The notes beneath the pieces are model-generated. The model was given only the letters and a program-made list of their open reading frames with translations. It ran no database searches and was not told the DNA's origin. Shown piece by piece: positions 36,446 through 48,600 of a stretch of DNA of 64,000 bases; the stretch's first letter is position 1; every line of letters starts with the position of its first letter. A program made the translations under genes and the position numbers. The DNA is from Acanthosoma haemorrhoidale (Eukaryota; Arthropoda; Insecta; Hemiptera; Acanthosomatidae), in the NCBI GenBank assembly GCA_930367205.1, contig OV884009.1, forward strand, positions 85,333,189 to 85,397,188, read 5' to 3'.

Positions 36446-38021
36446 GTACAGTACATGGTCATAAAGATTAAGTCTTATTTATTAATTTAAAAACCAAAAC
36501 CACTCGGCTGATCAATCAATTCATGAGAAAATGAAATTGTGACGGTTTGCTTTTCAAATAAAAAAAAAAAACTGTTCTAGTGATATCCTGGTTACTCATA
36601 AGTAAATACAATTGCTACTAGGTGAATACACAGCACCAAAAAAACAAACATGCTCATACCGCAAGCTTTTGCATATAAATGTCAATGGATTGTATAAAAA
36701 AAAACCGAATGATTCATCTAGCACTATTATTTCTAATTTCATGTGAAGGAAATTGAGGTGTAGATGTTCTGAACATGAAGAGTGAGGCTGTACTTGAAAA
36801 CAGGCAGTGCAAATAGTATGATTTTCAATTTGTCTCAATGTTGTGACTATTGGACTAATTACTGATTACTACCTCACTTAAGTATTAATAAATTTAGAAA
36901 ACTAAGGTTTTATACTCTAGGACACGTCAGGATTCCATTAGAGGAACTCAATTTCACCAAATGGAAATCAATCCTCTACTTCGTCAATAGGTCAAGACTA
37001 GCAAAGAAATGGGAGGACAAAAAGGGCACATAGTAGGCCTAGTTGTTGGGCCAATCAGCCCATATGCTCCTACTTTAATTTATCTAATGCAGTCTGATTA
37101 TTAATAAAATTTATTGTTCAGGGTGTAAAATGGAAATAAAATATCAACAAGACAATAATCAGATATTGGACATTTGTCTTCTGATATTGAAATTCTGATC
37201 AAATTTTCAGTAAAATATAACAAATACAAGTACAAGAAAAACCCTGTTTTGCATTGAGAGTTAAAATACAATTTTGAGATTCATCAATTCACTTAGTATA
37301 TAGTGTTATTCCACCCAACCCCAATAGTTTATCTTATTCAATACGTTACCTATTTATTATTTTCTTTATTTATTAACTTTAGTGGTTTTTCATATGAAAT
37401 GAACTTTCGAAATACTAAGTAACGTGAAAATCCCTAGATATTTTTCTATAATTTCTGAGTCCTTTATTTTGTATATGTAATAAAAATACTCACATACATA
37501 ATAAATAAATGTGTAAAAAGTGTAGGTATATAATAAATAAAACAATGAAAGTAAAAAGTATTTTACAAAGCATGACTAGTATAGTAACCCAGTATGTAGG
37601 GACTTTTGGAGTGACACTTTTTGTTCGCCCGTGGCTAAGTGTGGTCCATTTAAATTTAGGTACCCATCATATGGACGGTTCATCGTATCCTGGATATGTT
37701 GACTGCCATAGACTGGCTTACTTACACGTTTACTGGGTTGAAGTGCTTAAGCTATCAGTGGGTATGTGCCAGAAGTAAGGTGTCCATTCAACCGAGTGAT
37801 TATCTTGAGACTCCTTAACTATTTGTACCTATCTAGAATATTCAGCCATGATCTCCACCATTCATTACTCTGCGCATGATATAGCAACCGTTTTATAACT
37901 GATTGGCTTTAATTATAATTATTAGCCCACGTTTATTATGATCCATTCTCTTTTCATTGAACATGTTCTTTCATAATTTAAATGTAATTATATTTCGCTA
38001 TAAAGAGTGTTTTTATTCTAG
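36446..38021 (+). other. Intron of the coiled-coil gene
   Basis: A 1.6-kb AT-rich intron. I see no transposon ends and no coding signal; the ORFs at 36596-36838 (-) and 37509-37778 (+) are not protein-like. Confidence 0.55.
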
Positions 38022-38120
38022 AATCGTATCAACCTGGAAGGTAAGGTGAAAGAATTGCGCACAGGATTGACTCTGCACAAGCGGCAAGACATCACAAGCC
38101 CAGGAACGCCAGTTCAATAG
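38022..38120 (+). CDS. Coiled-coil protein gene, terminal coding exon
   Basis: Opens in phase 0 after TTTATTCTAG, encodes NRINLEGKVKELRTGLTLHK followed by RQDITSPGTPVQ, and stops at TAG 38118-38120. The helix continues from the previous exon and ends in a short tail with a proline-directed SPGTP site, a natural-looking C-terminus. The visible part of the protein totals 167 residues (41+61+33+32). The product is unidentified. Confidence 0.76.
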   Translation, partial: NRINLEGKVKELRTGLTLHKRQDITSPGTPVQ

Positions 38121-38650
38121 CGAATTTTGAAACAGCTGCCATAGCGAATATGAGGCTATTCCATGACAATCAACAATTGGACTGACTCTCTTCATTTGTG
38201 TGTTATGAATACCTCGTCACGTGTATTGAAAAATGTATTTTCATTCAGATTTTCCATTCTTGAGTTATGTTTGTCAAAACCTGGTGAATGGATCGGCATA
38301 AAAACTCTCTCAGCTAGAGCAACAATTGTGTTAAGGGGGAGCTTGTAGTCTCATTTTGAATCATATACAAAAAGCTTCAATTCAGTGCACAAAATTTGGA
38401 AAATTCCAATTAGTTTATTTTTATTTATTCATTTGATTTTTGGATACGTGGTAATTGTCAACTTCCAAATATTAGAACTGGAAAAAAATACATTAGATTA
38501 TATACTAAGACCAAAAATGTATAATCCAAAGTATTTTTACAAGCTAGCTATGACTAGATTACTATTATGGATTGCCTTAACTTATGGATACTATAACTCG
38601 AACTTGGTTAACAAGTAGCTGCAATAAATGTCAATAATCGATTTAGCCGT
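38121..38650 (+). other. Probable 3' UTR with AATAAA
   Basis: Follows the stop of the coiled-coil gene. The first good polyadenylation hexamer is AATAAA at 38623-38628. An ORF without ATG (38349-38618) lies in this stretch; it is hydrophobic and most likely chance. Confidence 0.4.
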
Positions 38651-40318
38651 AGTTCCCTCAAAGGTGATCTATTAGCTCCATTGCCTTTGAATAAAATGAA
38701 CCAATGACATTTCACGTGACTATCATCACTAGAATTACGTTAAGTGTTTGTATAAATGACTCATACCTGCTATTGAATTCCTATCTGACTTCATCGTACA
38801 TCAGTAAGAGGGTGAATTAGCAATACGAGCCACATACACTCTCATTAGTACCTTAGAAAACTGTCTAAGTTGTAGCACATTACTTCATATTAAATCAGAA
38901 CGGTGGGCCGATTCAAATGAGAGATGAAGGTAAGTCTATCAAAGACTGATGACCAGTTTTTCATCCTTTCGACTAAAAAACGTGAAATTAAGTTCGTATG
39001 AAATCCATACGTATTCACATGTACAACTGGAGCAACGTGCTTTGTATTCAGACTGGATCAAAAGCTAAAATAGTCTACATGTAGAAAATATGTTCGGAAA
39101 AACTAGAGATATTGATACGTTTAGGAGGTATAATATGTTATGCAGGTCAGGGTTGCCTTTCCCATGACAACTCTTGATAAGTTCAATTTGGAGTACGATG
39201 AGGATGTGAAGCTGATCTTTGAAAAATACTCCTTCAATACCGGACCTTATTCAAATCAAGAAGGGTCTAAAAGAGTAATAACGGAGACATGGTGAGATAT
39301 TGCAGTCATAGACTTACATAGTGGTTTAGATTATGTTAGAGCTAGAAGGGAGATAGCTGAATTGAAATTGAACACCTAAATATACCACTCTGAGGAGACT
39401 TCCGGCCAGACTCATAAAGTGTCGTGTCTAATAATATAGACAATGGTGGTAGAGAGAGGCTTGAGCTAATCAATTGTTAGCCATTCTTTAGGACGACCCT
39501 TTGGCGGAAAGTTGACAGAACACATGATCCCACTGAATAAGATAAAGTATCATATTGGTAGTTATAAGCAGCTTAGAACTATCCATCTCATTAGTGGAGT
39601 CACATTTACACTGTCGGCTTAGGCGTGAGGTGTAGAGGTTGGATCGCCTCAAATCTTGATTATAAGACTGCCTCAATACTCTTAGCGCTCAAAGAGATTG
39701 GACTGTATAATTATGACCTTGTGGAACTGTTTGTTGACTTACAAGCAGTGCCCAGTTCAATTTCTGCTCAGTGCTTGGATTTCGAGAGAGAATAGTCACC
39801 AATTAAACCAAGATGCTAGGAACAAATGCTAAGTGGATACAAAGTGATTGAATACTGGTCGGAAAAGCCAACATATTGGCTAATGGAGGTCCAAATCAGC
39901 CAGGGGCCAGCAGCAACAGTTCAATTTCAATTTGACTGGGCGATTGATTAAAACCTCCATGCCAGGAAGCACCAACTTAAAATTTTAGAAAGACTCATTT
40001 TCGATCATGGTTGAAATGATAAATATTTTGACAAGATCCAGTGTTGAAGAATAAATTATAATGATGGTCGATTGCCCATTGTAAGCCGTAAGTATTTTTG
40101 GTCTGTGTAGTCGGTTTGTAGTTTTTAGGGGTAGTGGGAAGCCAAATTTAACTGAATTGAAGCAGTTTTCTAAATTATTTTTAGGTACGAGTGATAACGT
40201 TATTGTAGTTTGATTCGTTTGGTTATACAAATCAATTAGTGCCTATAACCTAATTGAGAACCAATTTTGAAAATGTTGCTACGTTCTTACAAAGCATGGA
40301 TAGATATTTGATATTATT
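38651..40318. other. Intergenic DNA with one possible coding relic
   Basis: More balanced in composition than most of the window. It contains a decayed protein-like frame at 39164-39379 (described separately). Nothing else is recognised. Confidence 0.4.
39164..39379 (+). pseudogene. Decayed protein-like frame of unknown origin
   Basis: From ATG 39164 the frame encodes MTTLDKFNLEYDEDVKLIFE and continues with KYSFNTGPYSNQEGS and KRVITETW up to a TGA at 39293-39295, then resumes as DIAVIDLHSGLDYVRARREI and ends at TAA 39377-39379. Acidic and basic residues alternate and composition is not AT-driven, which suggests a real coding ancestor with one nonsense change. No family was recognised; a retroelement gag or a retrocopy are both possible. 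Confidence 0.25.
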
Positions 40319-40458
40319 TTTTTCTTCCCAATCCTTTTATTATTCATGAGCTTTTCAAATCTGTGTAATGTTATGTATTTCTTTTTTTTTTTTGTCAGCT
40401 AGACATTCCTTTTTGTTATTCTTAGGGGAAAATGTCACAGAATAAAGTGGTTTTTTTC
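40319..40458 (+). mobile_element. 3' end of non-LTR family F (copy 2)
   Basis: About 140 bp alignable to 29390-29525: shared CAAATCTGT, TCATGTATTT-like, GCTAGACATTCCT, TTATTCTTAG and CAGAATAAAGTG blocks, ending in a short T/C-rich tail. It is strongly 5'-truncated and has no coding capacity. Confidence 0.68.
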
Positions 40459-40884
40459 CATTTCATTTCAATGAAGGTCATTGTACGCGCTAGATAAGTG
40501 GTAAAATAACATCTATAGCACAATTACTTCATGAGGTTGTTAAGTTTGATTAGTATGCTAGTATTTGAACCAGTTGTGACAGCCATAACTCATAAACGGA
40601 ACATTCAAAAAAGCTTATGTAAAAAAACCAAATAACTACCCATATGAAACAACCTATTATTCTAAGTTTCATAAAAGTTATTGGTTGTGAGGAGACAACA
40701 TTTTTTTGCAGATGCTAAAAATAAGGACCCGATAGGTAAAGCCCATGCACCATATAGTAAAATAAAATATAAGATTCAAGTGAGTTTACACATTAACTTT
40801 AGTTCTCATCAATTTAAGTTACGTTCTATTTTGATAAGATTTTGAAGAAGAACTGCTATGTAAAAATAACATTTTATTTTAGAC

Positions 40885-41440
40885 CAATGGCTAACCTAGG
40901 GCTTTTGACACCTGGGGCGGTCTCTAGTTTGCTACCCTTTCAGAATCAATCAAAATCAAGAGTGGTTATTAACAATTACTAAACGTAAATAAATAAAAGA
41001 ATATATTTCTTTTGGTTAAACAGATTATACACATAATGATAAAATAAGCGTGTTTTTATTCTTTTTTTTCATGCTTTATATTAGAAACGTCTTGAATAAA
41101 ATTGTCAAAATTTATATCATTTGTTAGTTGTTTTTTATGGATATTATCGCTAGATCTCGATGTTTCCACCAGGCAACGCACTTTTATGAGCCCATCACTA
41201 ATTCCAAATTTACGGTACACATGTTTTCTTTTTTCACTGATAAAGTGTAAAAAATGTTGACAAGTCAGGCCGCCGGGATCAGCACAGAATTTTGCCAAAT
41301 TGCATGCTTATTATAATCGTTGATTCTGTTCATTACACCATTATTATTGTGTTTTATTGTTATTTTTATATAACATAGGCCGCCCTAAAATATGTCCTTT
41401 GGGCGTACCGCCTCAAACGCGCCCCTTAGGTATGCAACGG
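40885..41440. mobile_element. 556-bp hAT-like nonautonomous element
   Basis: The left end CAATGGCTAACCTAGGGC and the right end, reverse-complemented CCGTTGCATACCTAAGGGGC, are inverted repeats of the 'CAGTGGCGTACCTAGGGG' style common in animal hAT elements. Both ends continue into a GGCGGT motif. Flanking octamers TTTTAGAC (40877-40884) and TCTTAGAG (41441-41448) agree at 6 of 8 positions, consistent with an old 8-bp duplication. The interior has a minus-strand ORF of 80 codons (41056-41298) containing ADPGGLTCQHFLHFISEKRK, possibly transposase-derived, not identified. Confidence 0.6.
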
Positions 41441-41448
41441 TCTTAGAG

Positions 41449-43098
41449 ATAATGTACTACATGCACACATCCCGTTTTAATGTTTAATATGTTGTCAAAT
41501 AAATACTAGTTCAAAACAATTATAAATTTCATACACTACGTGAACATGAAAAAGAGGATGAATGTATTTGTTGAGAGCGTAAGACTCTATTCAACTTTTA
41601 TAACTGGTAAAATTCCTTTAGTAACTTTTATTTTTGAAGGTTCAATTGTATTGTTATTAGGATATCATTTCCCAATGGTTGTTTAAAATATATAAATACA
41701 ATAAACTTTTACTAAACATTTTCTGTAATAGTTTGTTTAGAAATACTCCATGCTTTACCGGTAAGTATTACGGGTCTAGACGATTTTCCATCTATTTATT
41801 ATATATATCTTGAAAATAATCATTTTATAAAACTACCACAAGCATTCGAAAGTCTATATTTCAATGAATACCCTATAAATAATTGTATTTTAGTAGCATT
41901 AGTAACCCATACTTAACTGCAAAAATGTAAATGTTTCTAATAGACATTACGTAATATAAACTGCACTGAATAATGGAATGATAATGTGAAGAATTTTGAC
42001 AATTTAGATAGTTTTACATTGTCAATAATTATGAACATAAGCACATATAAACCTTGGAACTGTGATTAGTAATTAAACATGTGAAAATAATTTTATAAGG
42101 TGATGCTATTTTATTTAATAAATCATATATTTTATTTGTAAATTGACTATGTGTAACTTTAGAATTCTTCTATATCTTATATTATGTTTGATCACAGTTC
42201 ATTCCTTATTGTTTTTAACGGTTGCCTCTAGGCAGGGTGCTGTACATCCAAGTATCAAGTCCGAAACTGTCCTTGATTTGCGGAGAGCCCATGAAGCTGC
42301 ATGTTATTAGCTAACAAACATGATGAAATCCATAAACCAGTGCACACCACAGTGGCACTTAAAAAAAGGCGATGAAGGGAGTAAAGAAAGATATCAGACA
42401 AACTTATCACAAAAGACATAATTAACCTAACAGAACAGATCAACCCACGCAAAACTATTTATAAACCATGCCTGACTCCACACCAGCTCCCCAGCTCGAA
42501 TCCATCTTGAGTAGTACCACATTGACATTTAACCAAACTAAAAATAAAATTAAGAGACGTAAATAATTTTTGAATTTATAAACGAGGTTTTATTTGTTCT
42601 GAGACTACGATAAAAAGTTTCATGAGACATTGTAGAGATAATTCTTAGATTATAACGGATTAAATATTAGCTGTTACTAAAGTTTAGGAATACTTAATCT
42701 TGTCCATAAAAAGGTTAGCATAACACTTACTCATAATTTCCTTCGTTTAAGGCAATGCTCTTGTCGATAAAGACGACCTTAATTCAAGCCTCTTGAATAT
42801 TTATTTCAGTGAATCTTAAATTTTTCTGATTATGCTTGCTCCGTTATTTTTAGGAATGTTTGAGCCTGAAAAATAGTACCAAATAATAATATTCACATTG
42901 AACGCGTAGCCAAAATCTTAAAGATCATACCACTTAACAATTACATCGCTCTACCACTTGACCACTTCCACTACTAGGTATATCTAAGGAAAATTTAAAT
43001 ATTTCAAATGAACAGCCAATACAATAAAGGCAATAAAAAACCAAAAAAAACAACAACATAAGTTCAATCTAACATGAGAATACCTGTAATCTTACAGA
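41449..43098. other. AT-rich intergenic DNA
   Basis: No gene or element recognised. A GC-richer patch at 42220-42520 has no readable frame. The stretch ends at the T-run (43111-43129) that marks the tail of the retroelement beyond. Confidence 0.45.
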
Positions 43099-43240
43099 AA
43101 CTTCTTTACTTTTTTTTTTTTTTTTTTTTAACAACAACAATTTTTATTAAGATAAAATTACAATCTACCTTATTAGACAATAAGTAATTGAGATAAATGT
43201 TCTCATTCATACCATATTTACAATCTCATCAAGGTGTTTT

Positions 43241-45210
43241 TGAAGGTTTTGGGATGCTATATCAGGGTCTGAATGGGTTGACAGGACTGCAGTGTCATCT
43301 GCAAATGTTGCCAAGAAGGTATTGGTGGTTGAGGGGACATCAGCGGTGTATAGATTATAGAGGATGGGACCCAGGAAGCTGCCCTGTGGAACTCCTACTT
43401 TTATGGTGTCGGGTCGTCACTAGGGGGCTCAGTATACCTGGATATCCCCCAAGTGGCGAGGAGACGCCCACCGCAGGCTAGGATCGCTACAACCTCTTAG
43501 CCCCCGTCCGGCGAGCGCCCAGAAAGAGATAAGGCGGGTGGACCTATGGTCTTTCACCCTGGGCACCGGCCTAGTCGGCAGGGCAGCCTAATTCGCTTAT
43601 ATTATATATATACTTATATTTATATGGTGGGGATAACTCCCCACCTACGACTGTATCCCCACTACTTATCCCCCCACTCTCCGACTGGCGTCATAAGCTT
43701 AATTTATTAAACATATGGAAAAAATGATTGATATGATATGATCTGGTCAAGAAGAGAGTGACTTATAATTATATATAATCAAGAGGTGGCCACAACATAT
43801 GGGATAGTAGTTAGAATATTCTAAACCACAGCGGACTTGGAAGAAGCGGTTTAAGAGGTAGGACTGTAGGATTAGGAATAGTGTCTGCGGTAAATATCCT
43901 CTGAGCTTGTGAAGCAAACCTGCGTGCCAGACCCTGTCAAAAGCTTGAGCTATATCAAGAAAGGCAGCAGCGCGATACTGTTTGGATTCAAGGGCTGAGG
44001 AGATGTGATCAACAACGCGAAGGCCTTGTTAAGCAGTGGAATGTTGTTGGCGGAAACCAAACTGGTGAGTAGGATAAAGGTTTTTGGATTCAATAATTGG
44101 AAGTAGACGTTTTAATAGGAGTTTTTCAAATATTTTTGAGAGGATAGGGAGTACGCTAATTGGACGGTAAGATGAGGCGTCATTGGGTGGTTTACCGGGT
44201 TTGGCGAATAGGACTATAATGGACTGTTTCCATAGGAGAGGAAAATGCTTCGTTCGGATATTTCAATTATAAATGTAGGTTAGGAAGATTATGGCTTTAG
44301 GAGGAAGATGTTGGAGGATTCGAAGAGTAAGGAGATCATATCCTGGAGATTTTCGGTAAGGTAATTTTTTCAGAAGATATTTGACCTCAGAGGGATTAAC
44401 GGTTTTTGCTGGAAGTGAGAGAGGGATAGGTGAAGTGAGGAAATCTTCAACAGTTGAGCAATGAGTATTGTTTTGAGGAGTAAAGTGAGGAGTGAAAGTA
44501 CCGAAAAGATGCAGTGTGAATCCTTCCGCCCTCTCGCCATCCTAAGCAGCCCAGGACCCATCATCACGACGGAGTGGGTGTGAAACAGGACGATATTTTA
44601 GGATTTTCTTAGTTAGATTCCACAAGTAGTTATCCCTGGTAGACAGAGAGGAGAGATAGGAATTAAAAGAATCGGAACGGAAGGATGCTAATTGCCGCTT
44701 TACCAACCTGCAGTACTGATTGTATGAGCAATGATCAGCAGGATGTTAGTATCTTTGCCACACTGTCCTCGAGTGGCGTTTGAATTGGATTAGGTCTTTA
44801 CTGATACTGAGGTAAAGGATCTTGATTGTGATTTTTTAGATGACGGTGGGGTGACGATGCCTCCCAGGCCGACCCCTGGATTAGAGTAGTTAAGGAATGC
44901 ACTGCGTCATCTAGGTCTTGGGATGTTTTCAGAGGTACTTTGAGGTCTACAGAATCTGTAAGAATCTGGCGAAAGTGGTCCCAATCAACTAGGCCCCTGA
45001 TAAATGAAGGAGGAGGCACATTGTAAACAGGTCTTAGGGAAATGGTAAGGATCGCAGGGCTATGATCAGAGGAGAGGTCGTCGAGGCGCGTGAGTGAATA
45101 GTTTAGTGTTCCTAAACTATTGTAGAAGAAAAAGTCTAGGAGATCTGGATTTCAGTTGGGATCTGATGGCCAAAAGGTGGCTGTGTCAGGAGAGATAGTG
45201 GAGCAATGTT
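43241..45210 (-). pseudogene. ORF2 relic: endonuclease plus reverse transcriptase (jockey clade)
   Basis: Several in-frame stops (for example after YIYN, after HSTA and after SDPN) and a few frame changes interrupt an otherwise well preserved polyprotein. The endonuclease keeps only its C-terminal third, because the 5' part is replaced at 45240 by another copy's 3' end. RT blocks from the fingers through FADD are in order. The insertion at 43407-43797 falls between YYPI and KVGVPQGS. Confidence 0.78.
43407..43797 (+). mobile_element. 391-bp solo LTR with perfect 5-bp target duplication
   Basis: Begins TGTCGGGTCGTCACTAGGGG and ends GGTGGCCACAACA, the TG...CA termini of LTRs, flanked by TATGG at 43402-43406 and 43798-43802. 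Taking out the segment and one TATGG restores the reading frame of the host jockey RT (YYPI followed by KVGVPQGS), which proves that it is an insertion. The first 20 or so bases match the other TGTCGGGTCG segments. It holds a palindrome GGTGGGGATAACTCCCCACC (43636-43655 region) and a TA-rich stretch. No internal retroviral-type genes are present. Confidence 0.88.
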
Positions 45211-45239
45211 TCCGTGTGAGTAGTGCTGTCAGTTCATAA

Positions 45240-45612
45240 ACTTCTTTACTGTGATAAAATTACAATCTGCCTTATTCGGCAATAAGTAATTGTGATAAGT
45301 GTTCTCATCCATACCATATTTACAATTTTCATTCACTCGCTCATTCATGCAGTATTTATAAACAGCCCAGAGACCTCCCAAATCCACATGGTTGTCACCT
45401 CCCTCTCATGCGAAACAGGAAGTGGAGTCTTGGGAAGTCTCCCATGTTCTTCCTCAGCTGCGTCACCAGATACGAGCCAGTGGAGGCTGACCAAGAAAAC
45501 GAGAGCCACAGACACTCAGGAAATGATTGGAGAAAATGGCCACTGCCAGGACTCTCAACTGTCACGTATTTATAACAGGTCACGAGGCTTTAGTTTCCGA
45601 GGAGAATTATAG
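45240..45612 (-). mobile_element. 5'-truncated 3' end of jockey-like family E (copy 3)
   Basis: Directly adjoins the 5' side of copy 2 in the same orientation. 45253-45490 matches 19565-19810 base for base with scattered differences, including GATAAAATTACAATCTGCC, CAATAAGTAATTGTGATAA-like and AACAGCCCAGAGACCTCCCA blocks. The minus-strand frame 45395-45583 is probably the end of ORF2 or UTR. Confidence 0.68.
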
Positions 45613-48600
45613 GGATGAGTGGCGCATTGTAATGACTGTGCTAGGGGATTAGGGAGGTTGGATAGGTTACTATGGAATTTCATGAACATGGAAGGTTCAA
45701 ACATCAGCAACTATGTAATATTGTATTGTATTGTAAATATAAGGTACAGGAATGGTGTTAATTTACATTCTTCAGATAGCCTCCGAGCCTTAAGAATAAG
45801 AATCGTTACCTAGCGTGCCTCCAAAATTTTGGCCTGGTTCTGGGGGGAGGGGGTGCGCTTTATAGTTAAACACTCGTAGACTCCTAAAACCTTATATCCC
45901 GTGACCAGAAGGCGTCGATGATCAATCACCTGGTTTTATGCCTATAAAAAACAAACTCCATCGATATTAACTTTTCCCGGCTATTAATCTGAAACTGATT
46001 AACTTTGCGCATATCTGATAGATGATTAGAAGGGAAACTGCTTGAACTAATCTACTCATGTCATGGACTAATCATGAGTCCAGATTAGTTGATTGCCGAA
46101 ATGACCCTGTCATCATCAAAATTATTCTGTAATGTCCTGCAAGTTAGAGAAGGATTAATACGCTTCCATAGAGACAGGATTTCCTTAAACACCTCATTTT
46201 AAAACGAACTGGATTCTGTATTTACTTTTAATTAATAAAGAATAAATTCTGAAATTTAACGTAAAATTTTGCCTTTTTCTTTAAGTTTTCGTAAAAATTT
46301 TACATGAAAAAACACATTCATACATTCGTATGATCAATTACTGAACAATAAGTTCTTTGGAAGAGATAATTCAAAAATTTAACTGAATTCTAAGTTATCC
46401 AGTTCCCCAATTTCTGTTATGATTATCCCAGCTACTCAATATGTCTTTAGATGAGCTATAATATAGTTTTAATATTTTTCTTTTTTAAAATACAATCATA
46501 TATGTTATAGAATAGAACATACAATGATTAAGGTGCAGTGAAGCTGATATCTATGTTGGCTACAATGCACCATGTAAACATTCAGTAGTAGGGAACTCAG
46601 TTTGCTGATATCAAACAGTAAGGTTATTTTTGTTTCATTAAAACAAACATTTAATGTTTGGAAGTTTATTACTAAAAAAATACTGAGAGGTATGCAATGT
46701 TTACTTTACTTACTTTCACTAGTCTTTTATTTTTGTTATTGTGAAGTTTGAGTGTAAATATCAGTCTTATTTGGTTAATGTAATCATCAAATACGAGTTT
46801 CACGATATTACATTAGACTGAATACTGTTTAGTATTGTGAAAAAGTAAACAGCTTCTCCTTTTGATTAGTACTTAAACGCTGCAATCGTTTTTATTGTAA
46901 TAAACAACAAGGGTTCGCTCTCTAAAGCAATACTGTCTTCATTGTGTACATGCATATCTCACAAGAAATAAATGATTGATATTTGGTAGTATTATCACTT
47001 TTCAATATGTGCCCATCTTACATTCAAAAAGCTTAATTAGTGTTTATTTGGGATATTCAAAATACATTTTTTGGCAATTGCATTTAACATAGTACAATCA
47101 TTGTTTAAACTTGACAAGAAATGGAAAAATAAATTCTCTACTGAAACTTTGAACAATTGTACTAAATAAAATGTTGACCTAAGCAGCAGTATTTATGTAT
47201 TACAGTGTCATATAGTAGTTTGCACTGATTAAAAATTGATACTTTCTGTTTAAATGCTCAAGCATCAACTACAATTGGTTAAAATTGTTTTATTATGTCA
47301 TTATTTCATTTAACATATCTGTTTTTCCTTCCCCTAAATCCTTGTAGCCTATCACTCTTTTATCACATTCTTATTTAAACCTGTACTTTGATTAACAATT
47401 AGTCATGGATAATCTATTTACTTCATTTTTAGCTATCCTTATCAGTTTAGCACACTACCATTTTCCTTCTCTTTGTCATCTAACTTATATAAGTACAGCA
47501 TTTACGTGATCAATGCAATGCTGTACCGATGATTAAAATTGTAAATAGGATAGTAGAAGGCATTAGAATGAAATGTACAACTTTTATTTTATCCAATCTT
47601 TCTAAACTGGCCTTTCTTATAGGAAAGAACAGTTGATTCTGGTTTATAATGACACTAGTTTATCAGGTTAAATTGTTCCAATCAGGAACTGATGTAAACT
47701 TTAATGTTCCGAAGGTTATTAAACAACAGGCAAAATTATTTACAGCTAATCAAAATTCAATAAACACCAAATGCTTAATGTACAATTAAACAGAACAGAA
47801 CAATAAGGTAACCTCTCTCTTAAAGAAGTTATGATTGGGTTCTTGAAAATCATAATAACAGTTAGGTTCCCACCTAGCATTGACACCGTAAGACTTCTGT
47901 ATCATCTACAAATTTAGCCACGGAACTGATTTCATAGGACCTCTTTTTCAATAAGTTATTAATGTTGTGCAATAACCTGATAAAACTATTCAATAGTGTG
48001 ACAGTCATGTATGGTTATAATATTACAATTTTTTACTAAGATGGTAATCTAAATATTTAAATGTACTAATAAAATTGAGAACATCGTCATAATATTTTAC
48101 TTAAATATTTTTTAATACATATTACTTAAACAATAAAATATAAATAATTGAAAAAATCAAATTTATTATAGTTCCCTACAAACAACAAAGATAAGTAACA
48201 AAGGCAAAGTTAGGTAATAAGATTATGATTTTGTTTAATTATACTTTAAATAAGTGACCTGGAAATTAGATAAAAATACAAAAAAAAAGGTAAGATATAG
48301 CAACTTCTGTATGTTTTGTGTATTTACAACACTAAAAAAAAATATTAACAAATAATATATTATCAGCAGGTACTTATCGGTAATGTGTGATAGCATTGAA
48401 ACCTGTTAGGTAGTTGCAAGTCCAGAGAAAAGAATAAATTGGTGAATTCAAGATTTAAAAATTGGGAGTAAAGGCAATCACAATAGAAAGAGTTATAGGC
48501 TCAAAGATGTAAGTCACGGACGGCAAAGGAGTTGGTATGTTAAGGGTTTGGAAGACTGAGCAGTCTTGTGTTTTGGAAATGAATAGATGATTTAAATGTA

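Larger units (their letters stand above)
43111..45240 (-). mobile_element. Jockey-like non-LTR retrotransposon relic (family E, copy 2), split by a solo LTR
   Basis: Reads right to left. 45060-45200: C-terminal endonuclease with FWPSDPN, LLDFFFYNSLG and the SSDHSPA catalytic motif (SDH codons 45062-45070). 44798-45019: linker VPPPSFIRGLVDWDHFRQIL. 44100-44220: KPGKPPNDASSYRPISVLPI and LSKIFEKLLLKRLLP. 43850-44080: HQFGFRQQHSTA, AAFLDIAQAFDRVWHAGL. Then the solo LTR, then GVPQGS (43378-43395), LGPILYNLYTADVPST and FADD (43294-43305). After about 43240 it jumps directly to the 3' UTR and T-tail (43111-43129), so the RT C-terminus is deleted. Confidence 0.82.

Noticed and set aside
38349..38618. 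Hydrophobic ORF in the coiled-coil gene's 3' UTR, ending just before AATAAA.
   Set aside because: No ATG before residue ~55, AT-driven composition; two hydrophobic stretches are expected by chance in T-rich DNA.
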